Positions 14,561 through 21,550 of a DNA stretch of 28,445 nt are shown one piece after another. Numbering within the stretch: the first letter of the stretch is position 1; every line of letters begins with the position of its first letter. Source of the DNA: JBFFXF01 sp041569895. Lineage in GTDB: Bacteria; Planctomycetota; UBA8108; JACQVS01. The stretch spans positions 1-28,445 of the forward strand of contig JBFFXF010000079.1 in NCBI GenBank assembly GCA_041569895.1, written 5' to 3'. The notes below the pieces were generated by a model. The model was not told the origin of the DNA. It worked only from the letters and a program-made list of their open reading frames with translations, and ran no database searches. The position numbers and the translations under genes were made by a program.

Positions 14561-17311
14561 TCAGGGGTTCGTCCCGCGCGCCTCGCCCCGCTTTCTGATG
14601 TTGATCCTGTCGAACAGCTCCTCGATGCGGCGGTACATGTCCGGATCACCGCCCTCGAATCTCCGCGCCTCCTGGAGGAACAGCTCCGCGAGGTGCACCT
14701 GTCCCTGCTCGAAGAGCTTCGTGCCCGCCTCGAAGAGACGCCGCGCCTCCGGGGCCTCGCTCTGCCGGCTCTTCCACAACGCGTCCGCGGAGGTGAGCAA
14801 CGCGTCGACCTTGTCCTTCACGCCGGCCGCCGCGCCGACACTGCCGGCGAACCGCTTGCTCAGCGCCTCCCCGCGCTCCCTCATCGCCTGGTGGACGAAT
14901 GGCGAGCCGAGGCGCTGGAGGAGCTCGAGCTCCCTGCGCAGTCCGTCCGCCGCGGCGTGACTCTCCTCGTTGATGCGCCGCTCCATGTCATCGACGATCC
15001 CGAGGTCGCGCCACGGGAAGCGCCTGCGGACGTCGGCGAGCAGGTCGAGCGCGCCGGCGAACTGCCCGAGCTCGCGCAGGGCGCGCGCGCGATCGAGCAG
15101 GCCCTGGACGGCGATGTCCTCCTGCCTCGAGGCGGTCGAGATGGTCACCTCGACGTCGCGAGTCTTTCTTCCCGGCGGCGAGACCGAGGCGATCAGCGCC
15201 GGCCGCAGCCGATCTCCCCCCGGAGCCACTTCGCGCAGCGTGACCGGCGGATCGAACTGCACGACGATCTGCTCCCGGCCCCTGCCGAAGACGAGCTCGG
15301 TCGCCGGCGTGCGCGACCGCTCGGCCCCGATGGCGACCTGGTTGCCGTCGGCGTCGAACGCGCCGCGTTCATCGACGCCCGGCGCGAGCACCAGCGCGAC
15401 GGCGACCTCCGCGGGGAGCTCCTCCGCGCCACGCGGCTTCTGGAAGCGAAACTGCGAGCGGATCTCGTCGCCGGTGGACCTCGTCTGGATCTCGACGGGC
15501 ACCCACTGGCCGGAGGCGACGTCCGGGACCTGCGTGGTGAGGCGCATGCCGCCGTTGCGCCCGTAGATCACCGGCTCCACGAGCGCCGGGCCGAGGGCGA
15601 GCGGATCGCCGGGGAAGGGCGTCGTCGGAACGATCCGCGCGATCGCGGGAAGCGGGCCGCGACGGACGTCGAGGAGGCTGCCGTCCGGGTGGAGCTCGGC
15701 GCGCAGCGGCCGCGCGCTCCCCTTCTGCTTCGGCGCCGCCTCGATGGTGGTCGGATCGGCGAGCGTCGTCGGCATGGCGTCGGCTGGCATGGCGTCGGCT
15801 GGCATGGCGCCCGCTGGCGCAGAATCGCCGGCCTCGGCCTCGACGGGCTCCTCGACGAGCCAGTCGGGAGGCGTCTTCCCGAAGTAGATGCGATCGAACA
15901 CCGCGCCCGCTCCACCGCCCTCGCCCTGGAGCACGAAGCACGCGACGCGCGCGTGGGTCGTCGAGCGCGGCGGTCTCACCTTGACGAGCACATCGCCCTC
16001 CTCGCCCGGCTGGCGCATCGCCGGCGAGTACGTCCGATCGATCTCGACCAGGCCGTCGCCCGAGATCCGCAGCCAGGAGACCAGCAGACCGGAGGCGAAC
16101 GAGCCGCGGTTGAGCACGTGCCCCGACACGTAGCAGGGCGAGTCCGGATCGACCGAGGAGGGCTCGGAGGCGACCTGGACGAGCTGCACGCCATCACCGG
16201 CGGGCTCGACCACGAGCGCCTTCCGTCCCGGCCACTGGACGCCGTCGCGCGTCGAGAGGGAGACTCTGGCGCCGTCGCCGAGCAGGCTCCAGCCCGGCAC
16301 CGCGCCGGCGGCGTCGAGCTTGTCCTCGAACGACCAGTTCGCGGCGATGCGGTTTCCCGCCGGCGCGGGATCGGGTCGGCGCCGCTCGACGCGCTTCAGC
16401 GTCACGTCGACGGTGAAGTAGAGGATCGCGCCCATCACCAGCAGGATGCCGACGAGCACCAGCGGCTGTTGCCTCGACGCGTCGGCCTCGTGCAGGAACT
16501 CCTGGACGTTGAACCGCGAGAAGTCGTCCTCGGCGACGACGTCGGAGCCCACCGCCTCGTCGCGGAACGTGGCGTCGTCCAGACTGACGCCCTGGACGGC
16601 CGGGACGTGCGCATGGAAGTGGACGTCGCCGATGTGCACGCGGCAGCCGGGCACCAGCGGCGACTCCTCGACCTGCCGTCCGTTGACGAAGGTCCCGTTG
16701 CGGCTCTGCAGGTCCTCGATCCAGAACGCGTCGCCACGCCGCACGATGCGCGCGTGCTTTCCGGACGTCTTCTTGTCGTCGACCCGGAAGTCGTTGCTCG
16801 TCTTGCGCCCGATGGTGTAGGGGACCTTGGTGACCGGGATCTTCCGTCCGGCGTAGGGCCCGTCGATCCCCTCGAGGTAGACCTCGCCCGTCGTCACCAC
16901 CGACTCCGCGCCCCGGGCGCGTTTTCGCGCCGCGCCCGGTTTGGCCGCCACGGGGGCGGTGGCCGCCGCGTCGGTCTCGGACACCTGCGCGGGAGCGCTC
17001 GCGGGCGTGGTCGGCGCGGTGGCGCCCGACGGCGGCGTCTCGAAGTGGAGGCGCATCGCGCCGATCTGGATGCAATCTCCCTCGCGCAGCTCCTGGCGCG
17101 TGACCTTCTCGCCGTTGAGCAGCGTTCCGTTGCGGCTCTTGAGGTCCTCGAGGAAGTACCCGTGCGGCGTGTGGAGGATGCGGCAGTGGTGGCGTGAGGA
17201 GCGGGGGTCGGAGATCACCAGCTGGTTGTCCTTGCCACGGCCGATCTGGACAACCGGCAGATCATACTCCCGCAGGTTGAAAACGCCGTCATGTTCGACG
17301 TAGATCTTCAC
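14561..17311 (-). CDS. Membrane receptor: two cytoplasmic FHA domains, one TM helix, CBM-like extracytoplasmic domain
   Basis: The protein has 916 residues and starts with GTG at 17311. FHA1 (about 1-90) has IGRG, DPRSSRHHC and KSRNGTLLNG; FHA2 (about 143-235) has IGRKTSND, KKTSGKHARI and QSRNGTFVNG. Both keep the Arg, Ser and Asn used to bind phosphothreonine. A Pro/Ala linker (92-135) separates them. A membrane helix spans about 284-300 (LVLVGILLVMGAILYFT). Residues 323-478 resemble carbohydrate-binding modules of the CBM4/9 jelly-roll type (NWSFED, PGWSLLGDG, CYVSGHVLN, VFDRIYFG). A short Ala-Met-Pro-Ala-Asp repeat follows (about 501-514), then a beta-rich part and a helical C-terminus (about 745-905). 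The architecture would link an outside ligand to phosphorylation-dependent partners inside. It is first in the packed block leading to pilMN. FHA identity is certain; the CBM reading and ligand are inference. No kinase gene is in the window. Confidence 0.92.
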   Translation of the reverse strand: MKIYVEHDGVFNLREYDLPVVQIGRGKDNQLVISDPRSSRHHCRILHTPHGYFLEDLKSRNGTLLNGEKVTRQELREGDCIQIGAMRLHFETPPSGATAPTTPASAPAQVSETDAAATAPVAAKPGAARKRARGAESVVTTGEVYLEGIDGPYAGRKIPVTKVPYTIGRKTSNDFRVDDKKTSGKHARIVRRGDAFWIEDLQSRNGTFVNGRQVEESPLVPGCRVHIGDVHFHAHVPAVQGVSLDDATFRDEAVGSDVVAEDDFSRFNVQEFLHEADASRQQPLVLVGILLVMGAILYFTVDVTLKRVERRRPDPAPAGNRIAANWSFEDKLDAAGAVPGWSLLGDGARVSLSTRDGVQWPGRKALVVEPAGDGVQLVQVASEPSSVDPDSPCYVSGHVLNRGSFASGLLVSWLRISGDGLVEIDRTYSPAMRQPGEEGDVLVKVRPPRSTTHARVACFVLQGEGGGAGAVFDRIYFGKTPPDWLVEEPVEAEAGDSAPAGAMPADAMPADAMPTTLADPTTIEAAPKQKGSARPLRAELHPDGSLLDVRRGPLPAIARIVPTTPFPGDPLALGPALVEPVIYGRNGGMRLTTQVPDVASGQWVPVEIQTRSTGDEIRSQFRFQKPRGAEELPAEVAVALVLAPGVDERGAFDADGNQVAIGAERSRTPATELVFGRGREQIVVQFDPPVTLREVAPGGDRLRPALIASVSPPGRKTRDVEVTISTASRQEDIAVQGLLDRARALRELGQFAGALDLLADVRRRFPWRDLGIVDDMERRINEESHAAADGLRRELELLQRLGSPFVHQAMRERGEALSKRFAGSVGAAAGVKDKVDALLTSADALWKSRQSEAPEARRLFEAGTKLFEQGQVHLAELFLQEARRFEGGDPDMYRRIEELFDRINIRKRGEARGTNP
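15771..15815. repeat. Three 15-bp tandem units inside the FHA receptor gene
   Basis: The unit GGCATGGCGTCGGCT occurs at 15771-15785 and 15786-15800 exactly and at 15801-15815 with changes. On the minus strand it encodes an in-frame Ala-Met-Pro-Ala-Asp repeat in the linker between the CBM-like domain and the following beta-rich part. The period of 15 keeps the frame. Confidence 0.9.
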
Positions 17312-17340
17312 AGGATCACCGGCGCGCGGTGGTGCTCGTA

Positions 17341-17382
17341 CTTGCCTTGCCTTGCCTTGCCGGGCCCGGTCGCCCCGGGGCG
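17341..17382. repeat. Pentamer repeat and two adjacent palindromes between the activator and the FHA operon
   Basis: The plus strand carries four copies of CTTGC (17341-17360), then the palindromes CCGGGCCCGG (17360-17369) and CGCCCCGGGGCG (17371-17382). They lie in the 100-bp gap between the stop of the sigma-54 activator and the GTG of the FHA receptor. The palindromes could weakly terminate or attenuate minus-strand transcription, but no T-tract follows, so read-through from the activator gene into the operon is possible. Confidence 0.55.
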
Positions 17383-17411
17383 CGGCTCGGTCTCAGTTTC
17401 TCACGTCGTCG

Positions 17412-19484
17412 TTAGCCGCGAGCGGCCTTCTGCCCGGCGGAGCCCGGGCTTTCCTTCTTCTGCGGCCGTTCGCGCTGGAGATTGTATTTCCCGATCTTCG
17501 AGTCGAGCGTCGGGCGGGAGATGCCGAGGACCTCGGCGGTCCTCGATTTCTTCCAGTTGTGAGCGCTCAGCGTGCTCTTGATCACCTGCATCTCGACGTC
17601 CTCGATGGTGCGCTGGACGACTTCCTTCAGCGTCTTTCCCTCGAGCGACGGCAGCTTCTTCCCGCTCGACTTCGCCAGGATGTTCGGGCTCAGGAGCGAC
17701 GCCTCGATGCGTTCGCCGCTGAGCGCCGCGAGACGCTCGACCTCGTTCTGGAGCTCGCGGATGTTTCCGGGCCAGTCGTACTGGTACAGCAGGTGGAACG
17801 CGTCACGCCCGATCGTCTTCTTCTTCTCGCTGCCTCGCTCGGCGACGCGCTGGAGGAACGTGTCGATGAGCAGCGGGATGTCCTCGCGGCGCTCTCGGAG
17901 CGGCGGGAGGCTGATGGTGATGACGTTGATGCGGTAGAGCAGGTCCTCGCGGAACTTGTTCTGCCGGACCAGCTCGTAGATGTTCTTGTTGGTCGCGGAG
18001 ATGATCCGCACGTTGACCTTGATGATCTCCTTGCCGCCGACGCGGCGGATCTCCCCGTCCTGCAGCACGCGCAGGAACTTCGTCTGCATCTCCGGACTCA
18101 TGTCGGCGATCTCGTCGAGGAAGAGCGTGCCCTCGTCGGCGACCTCGAAGAGTCCTCGCTTGTCGCGCGTCGCGCCGGTGAACGCGCCGCGCACGTGCCC
18201 GAAGAACTCGCTCTCGAGGAGATTGACGGGAATCGCCGCGCAGTTCTCGCTGACGAACGCCTTGTCGCTCCGCGGGCCGTTCTCGTGAATCGCGCGAGCG
18301 ACGAGCTCCTTGCCCGTGCCGCTCTCGCCGAGAATCAGCACCGGCACGTTCGAGTCGGTCACCTTGTCGAGCAGCTGGAAGACATCGTACATCTTCGGGC
18401 TGCGGGTGACGATGGCGTCGTAGGAGTACTTGAAACGCCGCGGAGCCTCCTTGGGGATCAGCTTGATCACCTCCTCGAGCTGGATGCTCTTGGAGAGGAC
18501 CTTCTCCTCGAGGTCGAGGTTGGTGCGCTCGAGCCGCTTCTGCGCCTCCTCGAGCTCCTTCTGGCGGCCGCGGTTCTCCTCGAAGAGCCTCGCGTTCATG
18601 ATGGCGACCGCCGCCTGGTCGGCGATGATCTCGAGCCAGCGCAGGTGGTTCTGCGAGAACGCGTCCTGGTCGAAGCGGTTGTCGACGTAGATGCACCCGA
18701 TGCACTTGCCGCGAACGCGGATCGGCACCGCGAGCACCGACTTCATGTTCAGGTTGTAGACGCTCGCGAAACCGCGGAAACGACCGTCCTTGACGGCGTT
18801 GTCGCTGAGAATCGACGCGCCGTTCTGCATGACGCTCTCCGCGATCGACCGGCTCACCTTGAGGTCGGCGTCCTTGATCTTCTCCCGGTCGACGTTGCGC
18901 GCCGTCTGCACGATCATGTCGTCGCTGGAGGAGATGATCAGGAAGCCGCGCTCGGCGTTGGTGACGTCGACCACGGTGTCGACGATGAGGTCGAGGAGGT
19001 CGGAGAGGATCAGCGTCGAGCCGAGTTTCTTGTTGATGTCGAGGATCTTCAGGAAGATCTCGCGCTCCTTGCGGAGCACCTGGTACTGGTTCTCCTGATC
19101 GATCTCGGAGAGCGGCTCGAGGAAGTAGTCGGTCGTCAGATCGATGGTCTCGTCGCTGACCTCGGTCGGGACGCGGTCGAAGTACATCCGCGTCTTGCCG
19201 ATCTCGATGCAGTCACCGGCGCGCAGCTCACGGCGAAGAACGAGGATGCCGTTGACGAGCGTGCCGTTGCGGCTCTTGAGGTCGGCGATCTCGAATCCGG
19301 CCGACTTGCGGACGATCTTGCAGTGGCGGCGCGACGAGTTGATGTCGTCGATCTCGATGACGTTCTCGTGCGATCGTCCGATGGTGGTCGTCTTGCGCGT
19401 CAGCTCGACGACGCGCTCGCGCCCGTCCTCGCGAATGATCAGCCGCGGGTGCTTGCGTCCGCCGGAGTTGTTGTTCGAGACCAT
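17412..19484 (-). CDS. Sigma-54-dependent transcriptional activator, FHA-GAF-AAA+-Fis
   Basis: The protein has 690 residues. The FHA domain (about 12-105) has IGRSHENV, NSSRRHCKI and KSRNGTLVNG. A GAF domain (about 145-300: LLDLIVDTVVDVTNAERGFL, VLAVPIRVRGKCIGCIYVDN) follows, then a coiled coil (303-345). The AAA+ domain (about 355-600) has Walker A GESGTGKE (386-393), the sigma-54-contacting GAFTGA (433-438), Walker B GTLFLDE (452-458) and LLYRINVITISLPPLRERR. The C-terminus holds a Fis-type helix-turn-helix (645-668: RTAEVLGISRPTLDSKIGKY). There is no receiver domain, so input would be phosphothreonine binding by FHA and a small ligand or redox signal at GAF. It opens RNA polymerase-sigma-54 complexes by ATP hydrolysis. 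It precedes the pseudopilus block by 100 bp on the same strand and is the obvious candidate regulator, though I found no -24/-12 promoter in that gap. The ATG at 19484 is the first suitable start before the FHA domain; its ribosome site is weak. Confidence 0.95.
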   Translation of the reverse strand: MVSNNNSGGRKHPRLIIREDGRERVVELTRKTTTIGRSHENVIEIDDINSSRRHCKIVRKSAGFEIADLKSRNGTLVNGILVLRRELRAGDCIEIGKTRMYFDRVPTEVSDETIDLTTDYFLEPLSEIDQENQYQVLRKEREIFLKILDINKKLGSTLILSDLLDLIVDTVVDVTNAERGFLIISSSDDMIVQTARNVDREKIKDADLKVSRSIAESVMQNGASILSDNAVKDGRFRGFASVYNLNMKSVLAVPIRVRGKCIGCIYVDNRFDQDAFSQNHLRWLEIIADQAAVAIMNARLFEENRGRQKELEEAQKRLERTNLDLEEKVLSKSIQLEEVIKLIPKEAPRRFKYSYDAIVTRSPKMYDVFQLLDKVTDSNVPVLILGESGTGKELVARAIHENGPRSDKAFVSENCAAIPVNLLESEFFGHVRGAFTGATRDKRGLFEVADEGTLFLDEIADMSPEMQTKFLRVLQDGEIRRVGGKEIIKVNVRIISATNKNIYELVRQNKFREDLLYRINVITISLPPLRERREDIPLLIDTFLQRVAERGSEKKKTIGRDAFHLLYQYDWPGNIRELQNEVERLAALSGERIEASLLSPNILAKSSGKKLPSLEGKTLKEVVQRTIEDVEMQVIKSTLSAHNWKKSRTAEVLGISRPTLDSKIGKYNLQRERPQKKESPGSAGQKAARG

Positions 19485-19599
19485 GCGTCGAATCGCGTCA
19501 GAGAGAGCCGGAGCGCGCACCGGGCGCCGGCGCGACGCGCGCCCGACCGGGAGGGGCCGGAGCGACCGAGTGAAGCCCGGTATTCCCGGATGTAAAACG

Positions 19600-19627
19600 A
19601 TTTTAACAACCCCCGGCAAACCCGCAA
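19600..19627 (-). promoter_or_regulatory. Sigma-70-type promoter candidate for the FHA-GAF-AAA activator
   Basis: The minus strand reads TTGCGG (19627-19622), a 16-base spacer and TAAAAT (19605-19600). It is the AT-richest spot in the 193-bp gap between dacB and the activator. Transcription would begin near 19593, giving a leader of about 110 nt. No experimental support. Confidence 0.45.
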
Positions 19628-19677
19628 GCTCAATTAGCACAGATCGAATCGCGGCCGGGAAGGGGCGCGGAGGCGGG

Positions 19678-21306
19678 TCATTCGACCGCCATGCGCCGCA
19701 GGATCTGGCGCACGACGTCCTCCTGCAGCTCGAGCGCCGCGACGAGGCCGCGCCTGGCGGGAAAGCCGTTGACGAGAATCGAGAAGGTCCAGAATGGCGC
19801 TTGCGAGCGCGTCGCTGGTGATGGCGTCCCGGGTGATGGCGTCCCGGGTGATGGCGTCCCGGGTGATGGCGTCGAGGGTGATGGCGTCGAGGGTGATGGC
19901 GTCGGGGACGATTGCGTCGCGGAGGATTGCGTCGCGGAGGATTGCGTCGCGGCCTCGACGGAGGGCCGTTCGACCGGCTCGAGCTCGGTGGGGAACACGT
20001 AGCCCGAGAGCGCCGAGACACCCGAGATGTACCCCGTCTTCGCCAGCACGCGGCCGCGCACGTCGCGACGGCGGAAGCGACGGCTCAGTGTCCCGGTCTT
20101 GCCGCCGAGCGGCAGGCTGTCTCGAAAGAGCGGGAAGTACGGCTCGTCGCGGATGCGGTGGAGCAGCCGCGCCAGCACCGACGGCGTCAGCCTGTTCTCC
20201 GGCGACAGGCCCGAGCCGTCGACGATGCGAACGCCCGCGGCATCGATGCCGAGGCGCTCGAGCTCGCGCAGCACGACGCGCCGGCCGCTCGCGATGCTGC
20301 CGACCGCGCCGCTCGAGCGTCCGATCGCCTTGAGGAGGACCTCCGCGTGCAGATTCTGGCTGTTCCGCAGGATCACCGGGATGTCGAGCTGCAGGCCCGA
20401 CGTGTGCCGGTGGTAGAGCACGCGCGACGCGGCCGGCGGCAGGCGCTTGCGGTCCCGGACGACGGCGCCGCGGATCTCGACGCCCTCCGAGGCGAAGACC
20501 TCCGTGAGGACCGTTCCGAGGTAGAGCCCGGGATCGTCCACGGTGACGTTTCCGGCCCAGGAGCGCGTCCCGGTGGCGATCGAGCCGTCGAGGATGATGC
20601 GATTCGATCCGCGGACTCGATCGAGGACGATCCTCGGACGACGCGTGCTGCTCGAGAGCGCGACGGTCTTGCAGTCGTTCTCGACGGTGACGTACCTGGT
20701 CGGCGGCGACAACCGATACCGCGCCTTCGCGCTGCGAGGTCCCGGAACGACGGTGACGTCGACACAGTTGTCGTTGAAGTTGAGCGCGCCGATCTGCGCG
20801 GTGTACCAGCGGCTCCACTGGTCCTGCTGCCACGTCGGCAGAAAGCGCTGGTCGTCGAAGGCGAAGTCGTCGATCAGCAAGTCGCCGGTGATCGTCCGCA
20901 GCCCCTTCTTGCGAAACTCGCGCGCCCACCTGCGCAGGATCACCGTCGGATCGTCTCGCGTGAACCGTCCCGAGATGTTCGGATCGCCGTCGCCCGAGAG
21001 CACGAGGTCGCCGCGGAGCACGTCGCCCTCCGGCGCGCGATCGGACGAGAGCGTCGTCGTGTACACGAAGTCGGCGCCGAGCACCTCGAGGCCGATCGCC
21101 GCCGTGATCACCTTCTGATTGCTCGCCGGAGCGAACGGTTCGTCCGCGCGCACCGACGCCAGCACGCGCCCCGTGGAGTCGATCACCATCAGACCGACCT
21201 GGTGCTCGCGGAAGCCGTGCTTCCGGATGAGCGTCGCCCACTCGACCGGCGCGGGCGCGGCGAGCGCCGGTGTCGCGACAACGAGGAGAGGCAGCAAAAA
21301 CCTCAT
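19678..21306 (-). CDS. dacB: D-alanyl-D-alanine carboxypeptidase/endopeptidase, PBP4 family (peptidase S13)
   Basis: The protein has 542 residues with a Sec signal peptide (MRFLLPLLVVATPALA, cut near residue 17), so it is periplasmic. The three penicillin-binding motifs are present: SxxK as SNQK (62-65) with nucleophile Ser62, SxN as SQN (316-318) and KTG as AKTG (422-425). The inserted domain between SxxK and SxN (about 90-300), with SGDGDPN and IGALNFNDNCVDV, is typical of PBP4. Two oddities appear. The stretch normally reading AGxDGTL is GGKTGTL (401-407), giving a second, probably non-catalytic KTG. Between the two last strands of the catalytic domain (GYVFPT about 435 and FSILVNG about 507) sits a Ser/Thr/Pro pentapeptide repeat of about 45 residues encoded by a minisatellite. 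It would trim peptidoglycan D-Ala and cross-links. It lies 193 bp upstream of the activator and is divergent from the gene at 21551. Confidence 0.95.
   Translation of the reverse strand: MRFLLPLLVVATPALAAPAPVEWATLIRKHGFREHQVGLMVIDSTGRVLASVRADEPFAPASNQKVITAAIGLEVLGADFVYTTTLSSDRAPEGDVLRGDLVLSGDGDPNISGRFTRDDPTVILRRWAREFRKKGLRTITGDLLIDDFAFDDQRFLPTWQQDQWSRWYTAQIGALNFNDNCVDVTVVPGPRSAKARYRLSPPTRYVTVENDCKTVALSSSTRRPRIVLDRVRGSNRIILDGSIATGTRSWAGNVTVDDPGLYLGTVLTEVFASEGVEIRGAVVRDRKRLPPAASRVLYHRHTSGLQLDIPVILRNSQNLHAEVLLKAIGRSSGAVGSIASGRRVVLRELERLGIDAAGVRIVDGSGLSPENRLTPSVLARLLHRIRDEPYFPLFRDSLPLGGKTGTLSRRFRRRDVRGRVLAKTGYISGVSALSGYVFPTELEPVERPSVEAATQSSATQSSATQSSPTPSPSTPSPSTPSPGTPSPGTPSPGTPSPATRSQAPFWTFSILVNGFPARRGLVAALELQEDVVRQILRRMAVE
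19817..19951. repeat. Nine-unit 15-bp minisatellite inside dacB
   Basis: Nine contiguous 15-bp units run from 19817 to 19951. Units 1-3 are GGTGATGGCGTCCCG, units 4-5 end in GTCGAG, unit 6 in GTCGGG, and units 7-9 read GA(C/G)GATTGCGTCGCG. On the minus strand they encode nine pentapeptides grading from TQSSA to TPSPS to TPSPG and TPSPA. Neighbouring units are most alike, the pattern left by slippage. Confidence 0.97.
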
Positions 21307-21382
21307 GCGGGAGCGTGCTCTCGGCGAGCCTGATCCAGTCTCTTCACACGGAGCGTGGCCACAGAGAATAGAAGCAAGGTTT

Positions 21383-21409
21383 CTTATCAGACGGCGCGCG
21401 CGCGATCAA
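21383..21409 (-). promoter_or_regulatory. Weak promoter candidate for dacB
   Basis: The minus strand has TTGATC (21409-21404), a 15-base spacer that includes an alternating CG run, and GATAAG (21388-21383). Spacer length is short of the optimum, so this is tentative. The leader to the ATG at 21306 would be about 70 nt. Confidence 0.3.
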
Positions 21410-21439
21410 TCATTTCCAACGGGAATCCCCCCGCCAGTG

Positions 21440-21448
21440 TGCTATCAT
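21440..21448 (+). promoter_or_regulatory. Extended -10 promoter candidate (TGC-TATCAT) for the Cys/His-cluster gene
   Basis: TGCTATCAT at 21440-21448 matches an extended -10 element; no good -35 is seen 17 bases upstream. Transcription would start near 21455, about 95 nt before the GTG at 21551. It faces the dacB promoter region, making 21307-21550 a divergent control region. Confidence 0.4.
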
Positions 21449-21536
21449 CGTGTGTGACGGTGCTCGACGCGGAAGGACGCGCCGGCGGCCCGATCTCGAG
21501 AATCGGCTCGGCCGGCGACCCGAGGAGAGAACCGAG

Positions 21537-21542
21537 AGGAGG
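21537..21542 (+). promoter_or_regulatory. Shine-Dalgarno that fixes the GTG start at 21551
   Basis: AGGAGG at 21537-21542 is eight bases from GTG at 21551. An earlier in-frame GTG at 21542 overlaps the site itself and cannot use it, so the later start is chosen. Confidence 0.75.
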
Positions 21543-21550
21543 TGCGAGCC

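Noticed and set aside
17320..17400. Sigma-54 (-24/-12) promoter before the FHA operon
   Set aside because: The GGCAAG repeats superficially offer GG and GC, but the spacing is one base short and no TTGC element is present.
14534..19595. Two long plus-strand frames (14534-17197 and 17352-19595)
   Set aside because: They are antisense shadows of the FHA receptor and the sigma-54 activator, which have unmistakable FHA and AAA+ motifs.
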